Part shown: positions 10,810 to 20,098 of the stretch, one piece after another
Position numbering within the stretch: the first letter of the stretch is position 1
Layout of the letters: every line of letters begins with the position of its first letter
Assembly: GCF_003234795.2 (NCBI RefSeq)
Contig: NZ_CP126268.1
Location: 1,550,001-1,614,000 of the forward strand
Direction of reading: 5' to 3'
Length of the DNA: 64,000 nucleotides
Origin: Curtobacterium sp. MCLR17_032
GTDB lineage: Bacteria; Actinomycetota; Actinomycetes; Actinomycetales; Microbacteriaceae
Made by a program: the position numbers and the translations under genes
Notes under the pieces: model-generated
Seen by the model: only the letters and a program-made list of their open reading frames with translations
Database searches by the model: none
What the model was told of the DNA's origin: nothing

Positions 10810-10973
10810 CGGGCGCGACGGCTCCCGTGGGCGGTGGGTCGGGCCTCCCGGCCGGGTTGGAGGCGCGACCCGCCCTCCTGACGCTCGTCACGCCCGGCGG
10901 TGCGCCAGTCTGTGAAGGCGACTCGTGCTTCGTGCCGGGCGCAGAGGGTGACTGGTCCGAGGTCCCCGACTGA
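10806..10973 (+). CDS. Small hypothetical protein, 55 aa, CxxxxC motif
   Basis: Starts within an ATGA overlap with the FrnE-like gene, suggesting coupling. The protein begins Gly/Ala/Pro-rich and ends with LVTPGGAPVCEGDSCFVPG, giving two cysteines five residues apart, which could be substrate or partner cysteines for the adjacent dithiol oxidoreductase. The Gly-rich start is encoded across a copy of the GGGCCTCCCG motif. Not recognised by family; it could also be a chance open frame, although the tight overlap favours a gene. Confidence 0.5.
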   Translation: MTGATAPVGGGSGLPAGLEARPALLTLVTPGGAPVCEGDSCFVPGAEGDWSEVPD

Positions 10974-10979
10974 CCGGAG

Positions 10980-11468
10980 TCACGAGCGGGGCGGTTCCTC
11001 GTCGGTGATGTCCGCGACCGTCGCGTCGTAGGCGGCGACGAGCGCGTCGCCGTCCACGAAGGCGCTGGCACCGTGTCGGCCGGCCCCGAGCGCGACCCGT
11101 CGCCCGAGCACCCGCTCGTCGGCGAACACCGGCAGGTCACCCGTCGCGCCGATCGGGGTGATCGTGCCGCGCTCGTAGCCGCTGGCCTCGAGCGCGGTGG
11201 CCGCGTCGGGCATCGACAGCTTGTTCACACCGACGACCGTGCGGAGCTTCTTCCAGGCGATGCTCCGGCCGCCGGGGACGAGCGCCAACAGGAACCCGCC
11301 GTCGTGGCGCTTCACCACCAGGGTCTTCACGATGTCGCCCGGGTCGATGCCGAGCAGGGCCGCGGCACCCTCGAGCGAGTCGGCGGCGGGACGCTCGACG
11401 ACCTGCACGTCGAGGCCGCGGGCGGCAGCGTCGGAGTCGAAGCGGGTGACGGCATCCGGAACGGTCAT
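10980..11468 (-). CDS. YbaK/EbsC-type aminoacyl-tRNA deacylase
   Basis: Trans-editing hydrolase family that removes mischarged amino acids (for example Cys or Ala from tRNA-Pro). The 162-residue single domain shows the family's conserved Lys strand (DIVKTLVVKRHDGGFLLALVPGG), a second Lys region (AWKKLRTVVG) and the GVNKLSMPDA and TPIGATGDLPVFAD segments. The exact tRNA specificity cannot be assigned. It is divergent from dusB across 47 bp, and the 3' end is convergent with the small gene upstream (6-nt gap). Confidence 0.88.
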   Translation of the reverse strand: MTVPDAVTRFDSDAAARGLDVQVVERPAADSLEGAAALLGIDPGDIVKTLVVKRHDGGFLLALVPGGRSIAWKKLRTVVGVNKLSMPDAATALEASGYERGTITPIGATGDLPVFADERVLGRRVALGAGRHGASAFVDGDALVAAYDATVADITDEEPPRS

Positions 11469-11515
11469 GTGGAGAACGCTACCGGCGGCCGACGACGTGG
11501 GAGAATGGGCAACGT

Positions 11516-12670
11516 ATGACGATCACACAAGCTGCAGCAGCACCGCTGCGCATCGGCCCCATCCAGGTCGATGCGCCCGTCGTGCTCGCCCCGATGGCCG
11601 GCATCACGAACATGGCGTACCGCCGCCTCTGCCGTGAGTACGGCGCCGGGTTGTACGTCTGCGAGATGATCACCTCCCGTGCCCTGGTCGAGCGGACGCC
11701 CGAGTCGATGCGACTCATCCGGCACCACGAGTCCGAGACCCCGCGGTCGATCCAGCTGTACGGCGTCGAGCCGAACACCGTCGCCGAGGCCGCCACGATC
11801 CTGGTCGGCGAAGACCGTGCCGACCACATCGACCTGAACTTCGGGTGCCCGGTGCCGAAGGTCACGCGGAAGGGCGGGGGCGCGGCGCTGCCGTGGAAGC
11901 TCGACCTGTTCCGCGACCTCGTCACGAAGACGGTCCGGGCAGCGGGTGACGTCCCGGTCACCGTGAAGATGCGCAAGGGCATCGACGGCGACCACCTGAC
12001 CTACCTCGACGCCGCCCGCATCGCGCGGGACGCCGGCGTCGCGAGTGTCGCCCTGCACGCCCGGACCGCCAACGAGCACTACTCGGGCCAGGCGGACTGG
12101 TCGGCGATCGCGACCCTCAAGGAGACGATCACCGACATCCCGGTCCTCGGCAACGGCGACATCTGGTCCGCCGCCGACGCACTGCGGATGGTCGACGAGA
12201 CCGGCTGCGACGGCGTGGTCGTCGGGCGCGGCTGCCTGGGCCGTCCGTGGCTGTTCGGCGACCTGGCCGCGGCGTTCCGTGGTGAGGACCTCCGGGCCGC
12301 CCCGGGCCTCGGCGAGGTCGCAGTCGCGTTCCGTCGGCACGCCGAACTGCTGGTCGAGTTCTTCGAGTCGGAAGAGCACGGCTGCCGGGACATCCGGAAG
12401 CACGTGGCCTGGTACTTCAAGGGGTACCCGATCGGTGGCGAGGTCCGTTCCGGTCTCGCGATGGCCTCGAGCCTGCAGGAGATCGACGACCTGCTCGGCC
12501 AGCTCGACTGGACGGCGCCGTACCCGGGAGCCGACGTCGAGGGCCCGCGTGGTCGTGCCGGACACGCCAAGCGGACGGCGCTGCCGGACCGTTGGCTCGA
12601 GAGCCGCGACGTCGACTCGGAGTTCCGAAAGGTCCTGGCCGCCGCCGAGATGCACCACAGCGGCGGATGA
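11516..12670 (+). CDS. dusB: tRNA-dihydrouridine synthase
   Basis: FMN enzyme reducing uridines in tRNA D-loops. TIM barrel with the start signature APMAGITNMAYRRLCREYGA, the catalytic Cys C111 in HIDLNFGCPVPKVTRKGGGA, and the FMN phosphate segment NGDIWSAADALR...VVVGRGCLGRPW; the C-terminal helical tRNA-binding domain begins near residue 265. At 384 residues it fits DusB-type enzymes of actinobacteria. The ATG is chosen because the reading frame's conserved part begins soon after and no alternative has a better context. Its stop overlaps the next start (ATGA), coupling it to dgt. Confidence 0.95.
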   Translation: MTITQAAAAPLRIGPIQVDAPVVLAPMAGITNMAYRRLCREYGAGLYVCEMITSRALVERTPESMRLIRHHESETPRSIQLYGVEPNTVAEAATILVGEDRADHIDLNFGCPVPKVTRKGGGAALPWKLDLFRDLVTKTVRAAGDVPVTVKMRKGIDGDHLTYLDAARIARDAGVASVALHARTANEHYSGQADWSAIATLKETITDIPVLGNGDIWSAADALRMVDETGCDGVVVGRGCLGRPWLFGDLAAAFRGEDLRAAPGLGEVAVAFRRHAELLVEFFESEEHGCRDIRKHVAWYFKGYPIGGEVRSGLAMASSLQEIDDLLGQLDWTAPYPGADVEGPRGRAGHAKRTALPDRWLESRDVDSEFRKVLAAAEMHHSGG

Positions 12671-13947
12671 GCGCCACCTCGTCGTACGGCCCGGCCGACG
12701 CCGACCGCTGGTTCCCCGAGGAGCACGGCAACCGGCGGAGCGACTTCGCCCGTGACCGTGCCCGCCTGCTGCACTCCAGCGCACTCCGTCGCCTTGCTGC
12801 CAAGACGCAGGTGCTCAGTCCGACGACCGGGCTGGACTTCGCCCGGAACCGCCTGACGCACTCGCTCGAGGTCGCCCAGGTCGGCCGTGAGCTCGCCGAC
12901 AGTCTGGGCCTCGACCCGGACGTCGTCGACACCGCCTGCCTGGCGCACGACATCGGGCACCCGCCGTTCGGCCACAACGGCGAGACCGCGGTGAACGCCT
13001 GGGCCGCCGACATCGGCGGCTTCGAGGGCAACGCGCAGACCCTGCGACTGCTCACCCGGCTCGAGCCGAAGGTCTACGGCGACGACGGACGCGCCTACGG
13101 CCTCAACCTGACCCGCGCCTCGCTCGACGCCAGCTGCAAGTACCCGTGGCCGGCGTCGCAGGGTGTCGGCGAGGCATCGTCCGGCCGCACGAAGTTCGGC
13201 TTCTACGACGAGGACCACGAGGCCTTCGCCTGGCTCCGCGCCGGCGCACCCCGTCGGCAGCGCTGCATCGAGGCCCAGGTGATGGACCTGTCCGACGACA
13301 TCGCGTACTCGGTGCACGACTTCGAGGACGCCGTCGTCGCGGGCTTCATCGACGTCGCCGCTCTGGGCGACCGCGTCGGCGAGAACGACATCGTCACCGC
13401 CATGCACGCCTGGGTCGGCGACGACCTGAGCCGCGACGAACTGCTCGAGGCATTCGACCGACTGCGCGGGATGTCCCTCTGGATGACCGAGTACGACGGC
13501 TCCCGGCAGGCGCAGGCGCGGCTCAAGAACCTGACCAGCCAGCTCATCGGCCGGTTCGCCCGCACGGCGACGACCGCGACGCGCGAGGCCTATGCCTCGG
13601 GCTCGCTCGTCCGGTTCGCGGCGAGCGTCGTCACGCCGCCGGAGATCATCGGCGAGATCGCGGTGCTCAAGGGCATCGTGGCGGCGTTCGTGATGACGCA
13701 GGGCGACCGGCAGCCGGTGTACGAGGACCAGCGCCGTGTGCTGACCGAGCTGCTCGACGTCCTCGCCGACCGCGGTGCCGACGCGCTGGAGCCCGGGTTC
13801 GCGGCCGATTGGCGCACCGCCGCCGACGACCAGGGACGCCTCCGGGCCGTCGTCGACCAGGTCGCCAGCCTCACCGACCAGGGCGCGCTCGCCTGGCACA
13901 AGCGGCTGGTCGTCGGGGAGCGCGAGCCCGCCCACATCGCGGTCTGA
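12667..13947 (+). CDS. dgt: Deoxyguanosinetriphosphate triphosphohydrolase-like protein
   Basis: HD-domain dNTP triphosphohydrolase that releases triphosphate and trims dNTP pools. HD-superfamily ligands visible are H65 (NRLTHSLEVAQVGRELA), H94-D95 (CLAHDIGHPPFGHNGE) and the later Asp in VMDLSDDIAYSVHDFED. At 426 residues it belongs to the actinobacterial dGTPase type 2 group. It lies in the conserved dus-dgt-dnaG order and is coupled to dusB by an ATGA overlap; nucleotide-pool control and primase sit side by side. Confidence 0.95.
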   Translation: MSATSSYGPADADRWFPEEHGNRRSDFARDRARLLHSSALRRLAAKTQVLSPTTGLDFARNRLTHSLEVAQVGRELADSLGLDPDVVDTACLAHDIGHPPFGHNGETAVNAWAADIGGFEGNAQTLRLLTRLEPKVYGDDGRAYGLNLTRASLDASCKYPWPASQGVGEASSGRTKFGFYDEDHEAFAWLRAGAPRRQRCIEAQVMDLSDDIAYSVHDFEDAVVAGFIDVAALGDRVGENDIVTAMHAWVGDDLSRDELLEAFDRLRGMSLWMTEYDGSRQAQARLKNLTSQLIGRFARTATTATREAYASGSLVRFAASVVTPPEIIGEIAVLKGIVAAFVMTQGDRQPVYEDQRRVLTELLDVLADRGADALEPGFAADWRTAADDQGRLRAVVDQVASLTDQGALAWHKRLVVGEREPAHIAV

Positions 13948-14014
13948 GCCGAACCGCCGACCGGACGCCACCGGCGACGTCCACAGGCGGTCCGACGACG
14001 TCGGCCCGCCGAAC

Positions 14015-14020
14015 TAGAAT
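14015..14020 (+). promoter_or_regulatory. -10 box of dnaG (leaderless)
   Basis: TAGAAT, a near-consensus -10, lies exactly 6 nt before the dnaG GTG. The mRNA would start at or next to the start codon. Confidence 0.65.
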
Positions 14021-14026
14021 CGTCGG

Positions 14027-15985
14027 GTGGCAGGACTGATCGCGCGGAACGACATCGACGAGGTCCGCGCGCGCGTGAACATCGCCGACGTGGTGGGCGA
14101 CTACGTCACGCTGAAGTCCGCGGGCGTCGGCTCGCTCAAGGGCCTCTGCCCCTTCCACGACGAGCGCACCCCGTCGTTCCACGTCCGTCCGCAGGTCGGC
14201 CGGTACCACTGCTTCGGCTGCGGCGAGGACGGCGACGTCTTCAGCTTCCTGATGTCGCAGGAGCACACGACCTTCCAGGAGGCCGTCGAGCGGATGGCCG
14301 CGAAGATCGGCTTCACGCTCCACTACGAGGACGGCGACGGTCCCCGGACCGACTACAACGCGCGTGCCCGCCTGATCGCCGCGAACGAGGCAGCGCAGGC
14401 GTTCTTCACGGCGCAGCTGACCACGGCCGCGGCCGAGCCGGCACGGCAGTTCCTCGGGCAGCGCGGCTTCGACCCGGCCGCCGCGCAGCACTTCGGCGTC
14501 GGCTTCGCCCCGAAGTCGTTCGACGCGCTCAAGGACCACCTGCGCGGGCTGCGGTTCAGCATCGACGAGATCGTCGCCGCCGGACTCGTCAGCCAGGGGG
14601 ACCGCTCCCCGTACGACCGGTTCCGCGGGCGCCTGATGTGGCCGATCCGCGACGTCACCGGGGCGACGATCGGGTTCGGCGCCCGGCGGCTGCTCGAGGA
14701 CGACAAGGGCCCGAAGTACCTGAACACGCCGGAGACGCCGATCTACCACAAGAGCCAGGTGCTCTACGGGCTCGACCTCGCCCGCAAGGAGATCGCGAAG
14801 GGCAAGCAGGTCGTCATCGTCGAGGGCTACACCGACGTGATGGCGTGCCACCTCGCCGGCATCACCACCGCGGTCGCCACCTGTGGCACGTCCTTCGGCG
14901 TCGACCACATCAAGGTCCTGCGCCCGATGCTCGGCGACTCCGCCGCGCAGCACGTCTCGCAGCTCGGCCAGATCGTCTTCACGTTCGACCCGGACGAGGC
15001 CGGGCAGCGCGCCGCCTCCCGTGCCTTCGCCGAGGAACAGCGGTTCGCGTCGCAGACCTACGTCGCGGTCGCCCCGGGCGGTCTCGACCCCTGCGACCTC
15101 CGTCTGGCCCGGGGCGACGACGCGATCCGCCGTCTGGTCGAGAACCGTCGTCCGATGTTCGAGTTCATGATCCGTCGCCGGCTCGACGGCCACGACCTGG
15201 ACACGGTCGAGGGCCGCGTCGGCGGTCTCCGCGAGAGCGCGCCCGTCATCGCCGACATCCGTGACCGCGCCCTTGCGGACGGCTACATCCGGAACACGGC
15301 CGGGTGGCTCGGCATGGACATCGAGGACGTGCGTCGGGCGGTCGCCACGGCCCGTCGGCGTCCGTCTGACGGTGGGCAGGGCGCTCGATCAGGAGGCTCG
15401 TCCAACGCCGGGCAGAACGGTTCCGGCAACGGGACCAACGGCTCCGGCACCGACGGATCCGGGCGGCACGGCGACGGTCGCGACCTGCCGGACGAACCGC
15501 AGGCGAGCATCCGGTCGCTGCCGGACGACCCGATCGCACGGATGGAGCGCGACGCCGTGATGGCGATGGTGCAGCAGCCGCAGTCGGTCGGCGTCCCGTT
15601 GCTCGCACTGGCGGCCTCGGCGACCTTCTCGGCGCGGATGCTCTCGGTCGTCCGTGACGCCGTCGTGGCGAACATCGACGCGGTGGGGGACCGGGCCTGG
15701 CTCGACAAGCTGCTCAGCGACGTGCCGGCGCCGTTCCGGTCGCTCGTGCAGGAGCTCGCGCTCGCGCCGATCCCGGCTCGCTCCGACGAGGACCTGGCGA
15801 TCTACTGCCGTGGCATCGTCGTGGCCCTCGTCGAACGGGACCTGCTCGCGCGGAAGGCCTCGCTGCTCGGACAACTGCAGCGCACGGATCCGTCCGACCA
15901 GGAGCGTCGGACAGACGTGCAGCGTCAGCTGATGGACCTCGACGCCCAGCGGATGCGGCTCCGCGCGGACACCCCCGGCGCCTGA
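14027..15985 (+). CDS. dnaG: DNA primase
   Basis: Synthesises RNA primers for replication. The N-terminal zinc finger is C41-x2-H44...C62-x2-C65 (CPFHDERTPSF, YHCFGCGEDGD), followed by the RNA polymerase core with a TOPRIM motif VVIVEGYTDVMACH near residue 260 and FTFDPDEAG near 325. A Gly/Ser/Asn-rich linker (about 445-485) separates it from the C-terminal DnaB-interacting helical domain. The GTG start is supported by the -10 box 6 nt upstream. Length 652 is typical for actinobacteria. Confidence 0.97.
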   Translation: MAGLIARNDIDEVRARVNIADVVGDYVTLKSAGVGSLKGLCPFHDERTPSFHVRPQVGRYHCFGCGEDGDVFSFLMSQEHTTFQEAVERMAAKIGFTLHYEDGDGPRTDYNARARLIAANEAAQAFFTAQLTTAAAEPARQFLGQRGFDPAAAQHFGVGFAPKSFDALKDHLRGLRFSIDEIVAAGLVSQGDRSPYDRFRGRLMWPIRDVTGATIGFGARRLLEDDKGPKYLNTPETPIYHKSQVLYGLDLARKEIAKGKQVVIVEGYTDVMACHLAGITTAVATCGTSFGVDHIKVLRPMLGDSAAQHVSQLGQIVFTFDPDEAGQRAASRAFAEEQRFASQTYVAVAPGGLDPCDLRLARGDDAIRRLVENRRPMFEFMIRRRLDGHDLDTVEGRVGGLRESAPVIADIRDRALADGYIRNTAGWLGMDIEDVRRAVATARRRPSDGGQGARSGGSSNAGQNGSGNGTNGSGTDGSGRHGDGRDLPDEPQASIRSLPDDPIARMERDAVMAMVQQPQSVGVPLLALAASATFSARMLSVVRDAVVANIDAVGDRAWLDKLLSDVPAPFRSLVQELALAPIPARSDEDLAIYCRGIVVALVERDLLARKASLLGQLQRTDPSDQERRTDVQRQLMDLDAQRMRLRADTPGA

Positions 15986-16308
15986 ACAGCGCGTCCTCGG
16001 CCGTCCTCCTGCGGAGCACGGCGGGCCGTCCGGTGCGCCGCCGATCGGCTCCGAGCCCCGCGGAACCGGGGAGTTGCTGGACGCAACAGTTGTCGCCACG
16101 GCGCAAGGAAGCTGCGCGCCGCGCCGGACACACTGCCTCCGATCCTCCGCTCGAAGGCGTGATCCTGCGTTACAGCGGTGTAAACAATCGGCCCCCGGGG
16201 CCTCCCGATGTCTGGCAGGGTGTGACCATTGAACGTCCCTGCGACCGGTCACAGCCCGTTCCACTCGGTCCCAGGACTCTTGCAACCACATCAGAGAGGC
16301 AATCGGAC
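15986..16308. other. 323-bp intergenic region between dnaG and the peptide transporter
   Basis: No gene is supported. It holds the upstream region of the substrate-binding protein gene, with GTTACAGCGGTGTAAACAAT (from about 16168) as a candidate -35/-10 area, a single GGGCCTCCCG motif at about 16199, and an AGAGAGG ribosome-binding site just before 16309. No obvious dnaG terminator was found. Confidence 0.5.
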
Positions 16309-17928
16309 ATGGCATCCGTTTCCACATGGGGCAAGCGCACCCTCGCACTCGGCGCCGGCGCCGCAGCGACCGCGCTCGTGCTCACCGGCTGCGCAGGCGG
16401 CACCAGCGGTGGCTCCGGCGACCTCAACGGCCTGATCATCGGCACGACCGACAAGGTCACCTCGCTCGACCCGGCCGGTTCCTACGACAACGGCTCGTTC
16501 GCCGTGCAGAACCAGGTCTTCCCGTTCCTCATGAACACCCCGACGGGCAGCCCGGACGTCGAGCCGGACATCGCCACGAAGGCGGAGTTCACGAACCCGA
16601 CGACGTACAAGGTCACCCTGAAGAAGGGTCTCGAGTTCGCGAACGGCAACAAGCTCACCTCGAGCGACGTCAAGTTCTCGTTCGAGCGCGACCTGAAGAT
16701 CAAGAACGACAACGGTCCGTGGTCGCTGCTCGCGAACCTCAAGAGCATCGACACCCCGGACGCCACGACGGTCGTCTTCAACCTCGACCACGCCGACCAG
16801 ACCTGGCCGCAGGTGCTCTCGAGCCCCGCCGGCCCGATCGTCGACGAGGACGTCTTCTCGGCGACGAAGCTCACCAGCGCCGACGACATCGTCAAGGGCA
16901 ACGCCTTCGCCGGCCAGTACAAGATCACCTCCTACAAGGAGAACGACCTGATCGCGTACGAGGCGAACGACAAGTACGACGGTGTCCTCGACAAGGCGAA
17001 GACCAAGGACGTCACCGCCCAGTACTTCACCAAGGAGACCGACCTCAAGCTCGCGGTCCAGAAGGGCGACGTCGACGTGGCGTACCGCTCCCTGACGCCG
17101 ACGGACATCTCGTCGCTCCGCAAGGACTCGAAGCTGCAGGTCATCGACGGCCCCGGCGGCGAGATCCGCTACGTCGTCTTCAACTTCAAGACGCAGCCCT
17201 TCGGCACCGGCCAGAGCGACGCCGACGAAGCGAAGGCACTGGCCGTGCGCCAGGCCGTCGCCGACGTCGTCGACCGCGACGAGCTCGCCAAGGAGGTCTA
17301 CAACGACACCTACACGCCCGTCTACTCGATGGTGCCGGACGGCCTGACCGGGGCCGCGACGCCGTTCAAGTCGCTCTACGGTGACGGCAACGGTGCGCCG
17401 GACGTCGACAAGGCCAAGAAGACGCTCAAGGACGCCGGCGTCTCGGGCAAGATCGAGCTCGACATCCAGTACTCGCCGGACCACTACGGCTCGGCGTCGG
17501 ACGACGAGTACGCCACGCTCAAGACCCAGCTCGAGAACACCGGCCTGTTCACCGTGAACATCCAGTCCACGGTCTACACGACCTACGCGGTCGAGCGCAC
17601 GAAGGACGCCTACCCGCTGTACCAGCTCGGGTGGTTCCCGGACTTCTCGGACGCCGACAACTACCTCTCGCCGTTCTTCACGAAGGACAACTTCGTGCAG
17701 AACCACTACGACGACCCGACCATCCAGGGTCTGATCGCCGACGAGCAGGAAGAGTCGGACGCCGACAAGCGCGCCGCCATCATCGAGAAGGCCCAGCAGC
17801 GTGAGGCCGAGCAGATCTCGACCCTCCCGCTCCTGCAGGGCAAGTCGGTCGCCGTGGCCGGCAAGGACGTCAAGGGTGTCACCCTCGACGCCTCCTTCAA
17901 GTTCCGCTACGGGACCATCACCAAGTAA
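16309..17928 (+). CDS. ABC transporter substrate-binding lipoprotein, peptide type (SBP family 5)
   Basis: Membrane-anchored binding protein of an oligopeptide/dipeptide-type importer. Residues 1-27 form a lipoprotein signal (KR, then a hydrophobic stretch) ending at lipobox LTGC with C28 as lipidated residue, followed by a Gly/Ser tether. The body is a DppA/OppA-like two-lobe fold with VTLKKGLEFANGNKLTSSDV, a conserved family segment. 539 residues. ATG 16309 has AGAGAGG upstream. First gene of a five-gene set; a hairpin right after its stop probably lowers downstream expression relative to this gene. Confidence 0.93.
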   Translation: MASVSTWGKRTLALGAGAAATALVLTGCAGGTSGGSGDLNGLIIGTTDKVTSLDPAGSYDNGSFAVQNQVFPFLMNTPTGSPDVEPDIATKAEFTNPTTYKVTLKKGLEFANGNKLTSSDVKFSFERDLKIKNDNGPWSLLANLKSIDTPDATTVVFNLDHADQTWPQVLSSPAGPIVDEDVFSATKLTSADDIVKGNAFAGQYKITSYKENDLIAYEANDKYDGVLDKAKTKDVTAQYFTKETDLKLAVQKGDVDVAYRSLTPTDISSLRKDSKLQVIDGPGGEIRYVVFNFKTQPFGTGQSDADEAKALAVRQAVADVVDRDELAKEVYNDTYTPVYSMVPDGLTGAATPFKSLYGDGNGAPDVDKAKKTLKDAGVSGKIELDIQYSPDHYGSASDDEYATLKTQLENTGLFTVNIQSTVYTTYAVERTKDAYPLYQLGWFPDFSDADNYLSPFFTKDNFVQNHYDDPTIQGLIADEQEESDADKRAAIIEKAQQREAEQISTLPLLQGKSVAVAGKDVKGVTLDASFKFRYGTITK

Positions 17929-17941
17929 CCAGACGCACGGA

Positions 17942-17970
17942 AGGGGGCGCTCCCACGAGGAGCGCCCCCT
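17942..17970 (+). terminator. Hairpin between binding protein and permease genes
   Basis: 12-bp perfect stem AGGGGGCGCTCC / GGAGCGCCCCCT (17942-17953 and 17959-17970) with a 5-nt loop, followed by TCTC. It sits inside the operon, 13 nt after the binding-protein stop, so it likely acts as a partial terminator or mRNA-stabilising hairpin. Confidence 0.75.
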
Positions 17971-17999
17971 CTCGGCGTCATGCGAAAGGCACAGACCCC

Positions 18000-19097
18000 G
18001 TGACCCTCACGAACCCAGAGGCGATCGAGACCGAGCCCACGAAACCCCAGGCACAGCGACGTGCCAAGGGACAGGGCGGCGGACTCGGCCGGTACATCCT
18101 CATCCGCTTCCTCCTGATCTTCCCGACCGTGTTCATCCTGGTGACACTGGTCTTCTTCCTGATGCGTGTCGTCGGGAACCCGATCACCGCCTCGGTCGGC
18201 GGACGGCTCACGCCCTCGCAGCTGCAGGAACGCCTGCACGCCGCGGGCTACGACCGCCCGGTGATCGTCCAGTACATCGAGTACCTCGGGCAGATCGTCC
18301 GCGGTGACTTCGGCTCGTCGGTCACCGACAACCGCCCGGTGACCGAGATCATCCTGCAGTACGGCGGCGCGACGGCGGAGCTGGTGTTCTACGCCCTCAT
18401 CGTCGCCCTCGTGCTCGGTATCCCGCTCGGCATGCTCGCCGCGTACCTCCGCGACAAGTGGCCGGACGTGCTGCTCCGCGCCTTGGCGATCCTGACCTAC
18501 GCGACGCCGGTGTTCTTCGGCGGCCTGCTGCTCAAGCTCGTCTTCTCGGTCTGGCTCGGGTGGCTGCCGCTCGGCGACCGGGCGTCGACCCGGGTCCAGC
18601 TGATCCTGGACCGGATCGACAACCCGACCGGGGTGTTCCTCATCGACGCGATCCGGACCGGCAACGGCCAGATCATCAGCGACGTCCTGCAGCACGCGGT
18701 CCTGCCGGCGCTGACGCTCGGGCTGCTGACGGCCGGCATCTTCCTGCGCCTGGTGCGCGCGAACATGATCGGCTCGCTCGGCTCCGAGTACGTCGACGCC
18801 GCGCGCTCCCGCGGTGTGCGGGAGTCCCGACTCGTCCGGACGCACGCCTTCCGACCGGCCCTGGTGCCGATCATCACGGTGATGGGTCTGCAGATCGCGA
18901 TGCTCCTGGGCGGCTCGGTCCTCACCGAGACGACCTTCGGCTGGCGCGGCCTGGGCTTCGAGCTCAACCAGTACCTGTCCGCACGTGACTTCGTCGCCGT
19001 GCAGGGCATCGTCGCGATGCTGGCGGTGATCGTCGCCGTCACGAACTTCGTCGTCGACGTCGTCGCGGCGCTCATCGACCCGAGAGTGAGGTTCTGA
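18000..19097 (+). CDS. Peptide-type ABC transporter permease (DppB-like)
   Basis: Inner-membrane permease, 365 residues, with the N-terminal DppB/OppB signature GRYILIRFLLIFPTVFILVTLVFFLMR and the inner-membrane EAA loop near EYVDAARSRGVRESRLVRTHAFRPAL. About six membrane helices. GTG start; the next gene begins 2 nt after its stop. It pairs with the DppC-like permease to form the transmembrane pore. Confidence 0.94.
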   Translation: MTLTNPEAIETEPTKPQAQRRAKGQGGGLGRYILIRFLLIFPTVFILVTLVFFLMRVVGNPITASVGGRLTPSQLQERLHAAGYDRPVIVQYIEYLGQIVRGDFGSSVTDNRPVTEIILQYGGATAELVFYALIVALVLGIPLGMLAAYLRDKWPDVLLRALAILTYATPVFFGGLLLKLVFSVWLGWLPLGDRASTRVQLILDRIDNPTGVFLIDAIRTGNGQIISDVLQHAVLPALTLGLLTAGIFLRLVRANMIGSLGSEYVDAARSRGVRESRLVRTHAFRPALVPIITVMGLQIAMLLGGSVLTETTFGWRGLGFELNQYLSARDFVAVQGIVAMLAVIVAVTNFVVDVVAALIDPRVRF

Positions 19098-19099
19098 CG

Positions 19100-20098
19100 A
19101 TGTCCGACATCGCCCTCGTCGACCGCCACGAGCCGCTGTGGAAGCGTCTCCCCGTCGTCGTCCAGCTCCGCCGGAGCACCGGATGGCAGCGCGCCATGCT
19201 CATCGTCGGTGTCGTCATCTGCGCCGTGTACCTGCTCGTCGCGGTGTTCGCCCCGCTCCTCGCGCCGTACGGCTTCGGTGACCAGCAGGGCGCCGACGGC
19301 GCGAACTTCCCGCGCACCGGCGCCCCGAGCGCCGAGCACATCTGGGGCACCACGGTCGGTGGCCTCGACGTGTTCAGCCGGGTCGTCTACGGCACGCGGA
19401 CGGCTGTGCTCGTCGTCATCGTGGCGGTGGTCGTCTCGATCGCGATCGGTGTCCTGCTCGGCATGGTGTCCGGGTACGTCGGCGGCTGGCTCGACCGTGT
19501 GCTCGTGGTCGTCGCCGACGCCATCTACGCGTTCCCGTCGCTGCTGCTCGCGATCGTCGTCTCGATCGTGGTCTCCGGCGGTGACTCGAACTACTGGGGC
19601 GGCATCACGGCGGCGGCGATCTCGATCACCGTGGTCTACATCCCGCAGTACTTCCGCGTGGTCCGCGCCGAGGCCGTGCGCCTGAAGAACGACGCCTTCG
19701 TGGAGTCCGCTCGGGTCATCGGCACGAACCCGTGGCGCATCATGACGCGGCACGTGCTCCGGAACTCGACGCGGTCCCTGCCGCTGATCCTCACCCTGAA
19801 CGCCAGTGACGCGGTGCTCACCCTGGCCGGCCTCGGCTTCCTCGGGTTCGGCATCGGCCCGACCCAGGGCGCCGAGTGGGGCTACGACCTCAGCCGGGCG
19901 CTGTCCGACGTCGCCAGCGGCGTCTGGTGGACCGGCGTCTACCCGGGCATCGCGATCGTGCTGCTCGTCCTCGGCGTGACGTTCATCGGTGAGAGCCTCA
20001 ACGACATCTCCGACCCCCGCCTGCGTGCCCGCCGGCGGTTGAAGCAGCTGGTCTCCACGCGCGACAAGGCGACCGACGCGGAAGGGGCAGCAGCATGA
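19100..20098 (+). CDS. Peptide-type ABC transporter permease (DppC-like)
   Basis: Second permease subunit, 332 residues, with the OppC-type N-terminal helix, then a periplasmic segment (GTTVGGLDVFSRVVYGTRTA) and the EAA loop FVESARVIGTNPWRIMTRHVL. Stop overlaps the downstream ATPase start by 4 nt (ATGA). Confidence 0.94.
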   Translation: MSDIALVDRHEPLWKRLPVVVQLRRSTGWQRAMLIVGVVICAVYLLVAVFAPLLAPYGFGDQQGADGANFPRTGAPSAEHIWGTTVGGLDVFSRVVYGTRTAVLVVIVAVVVSIAIGVLLGMVSGYVGGWLDRVLVVVADAIYAFPSLLLAIVVSIVVSGGDSNYWGGITAAAISITVVYIPQYFRVVRAEAVRLKNDAFVESARVIGTNPWRIMTRHVLRNSTRSLPLILTLNASDAVLTLAGLGFLGFGIGPTQGAEWGYDLSRALSDVASGVWWTGVYPGIAIVLLVLGVTFIGESLNDISDPRLRARRRLKQLVSTRDKATDAEGAAA

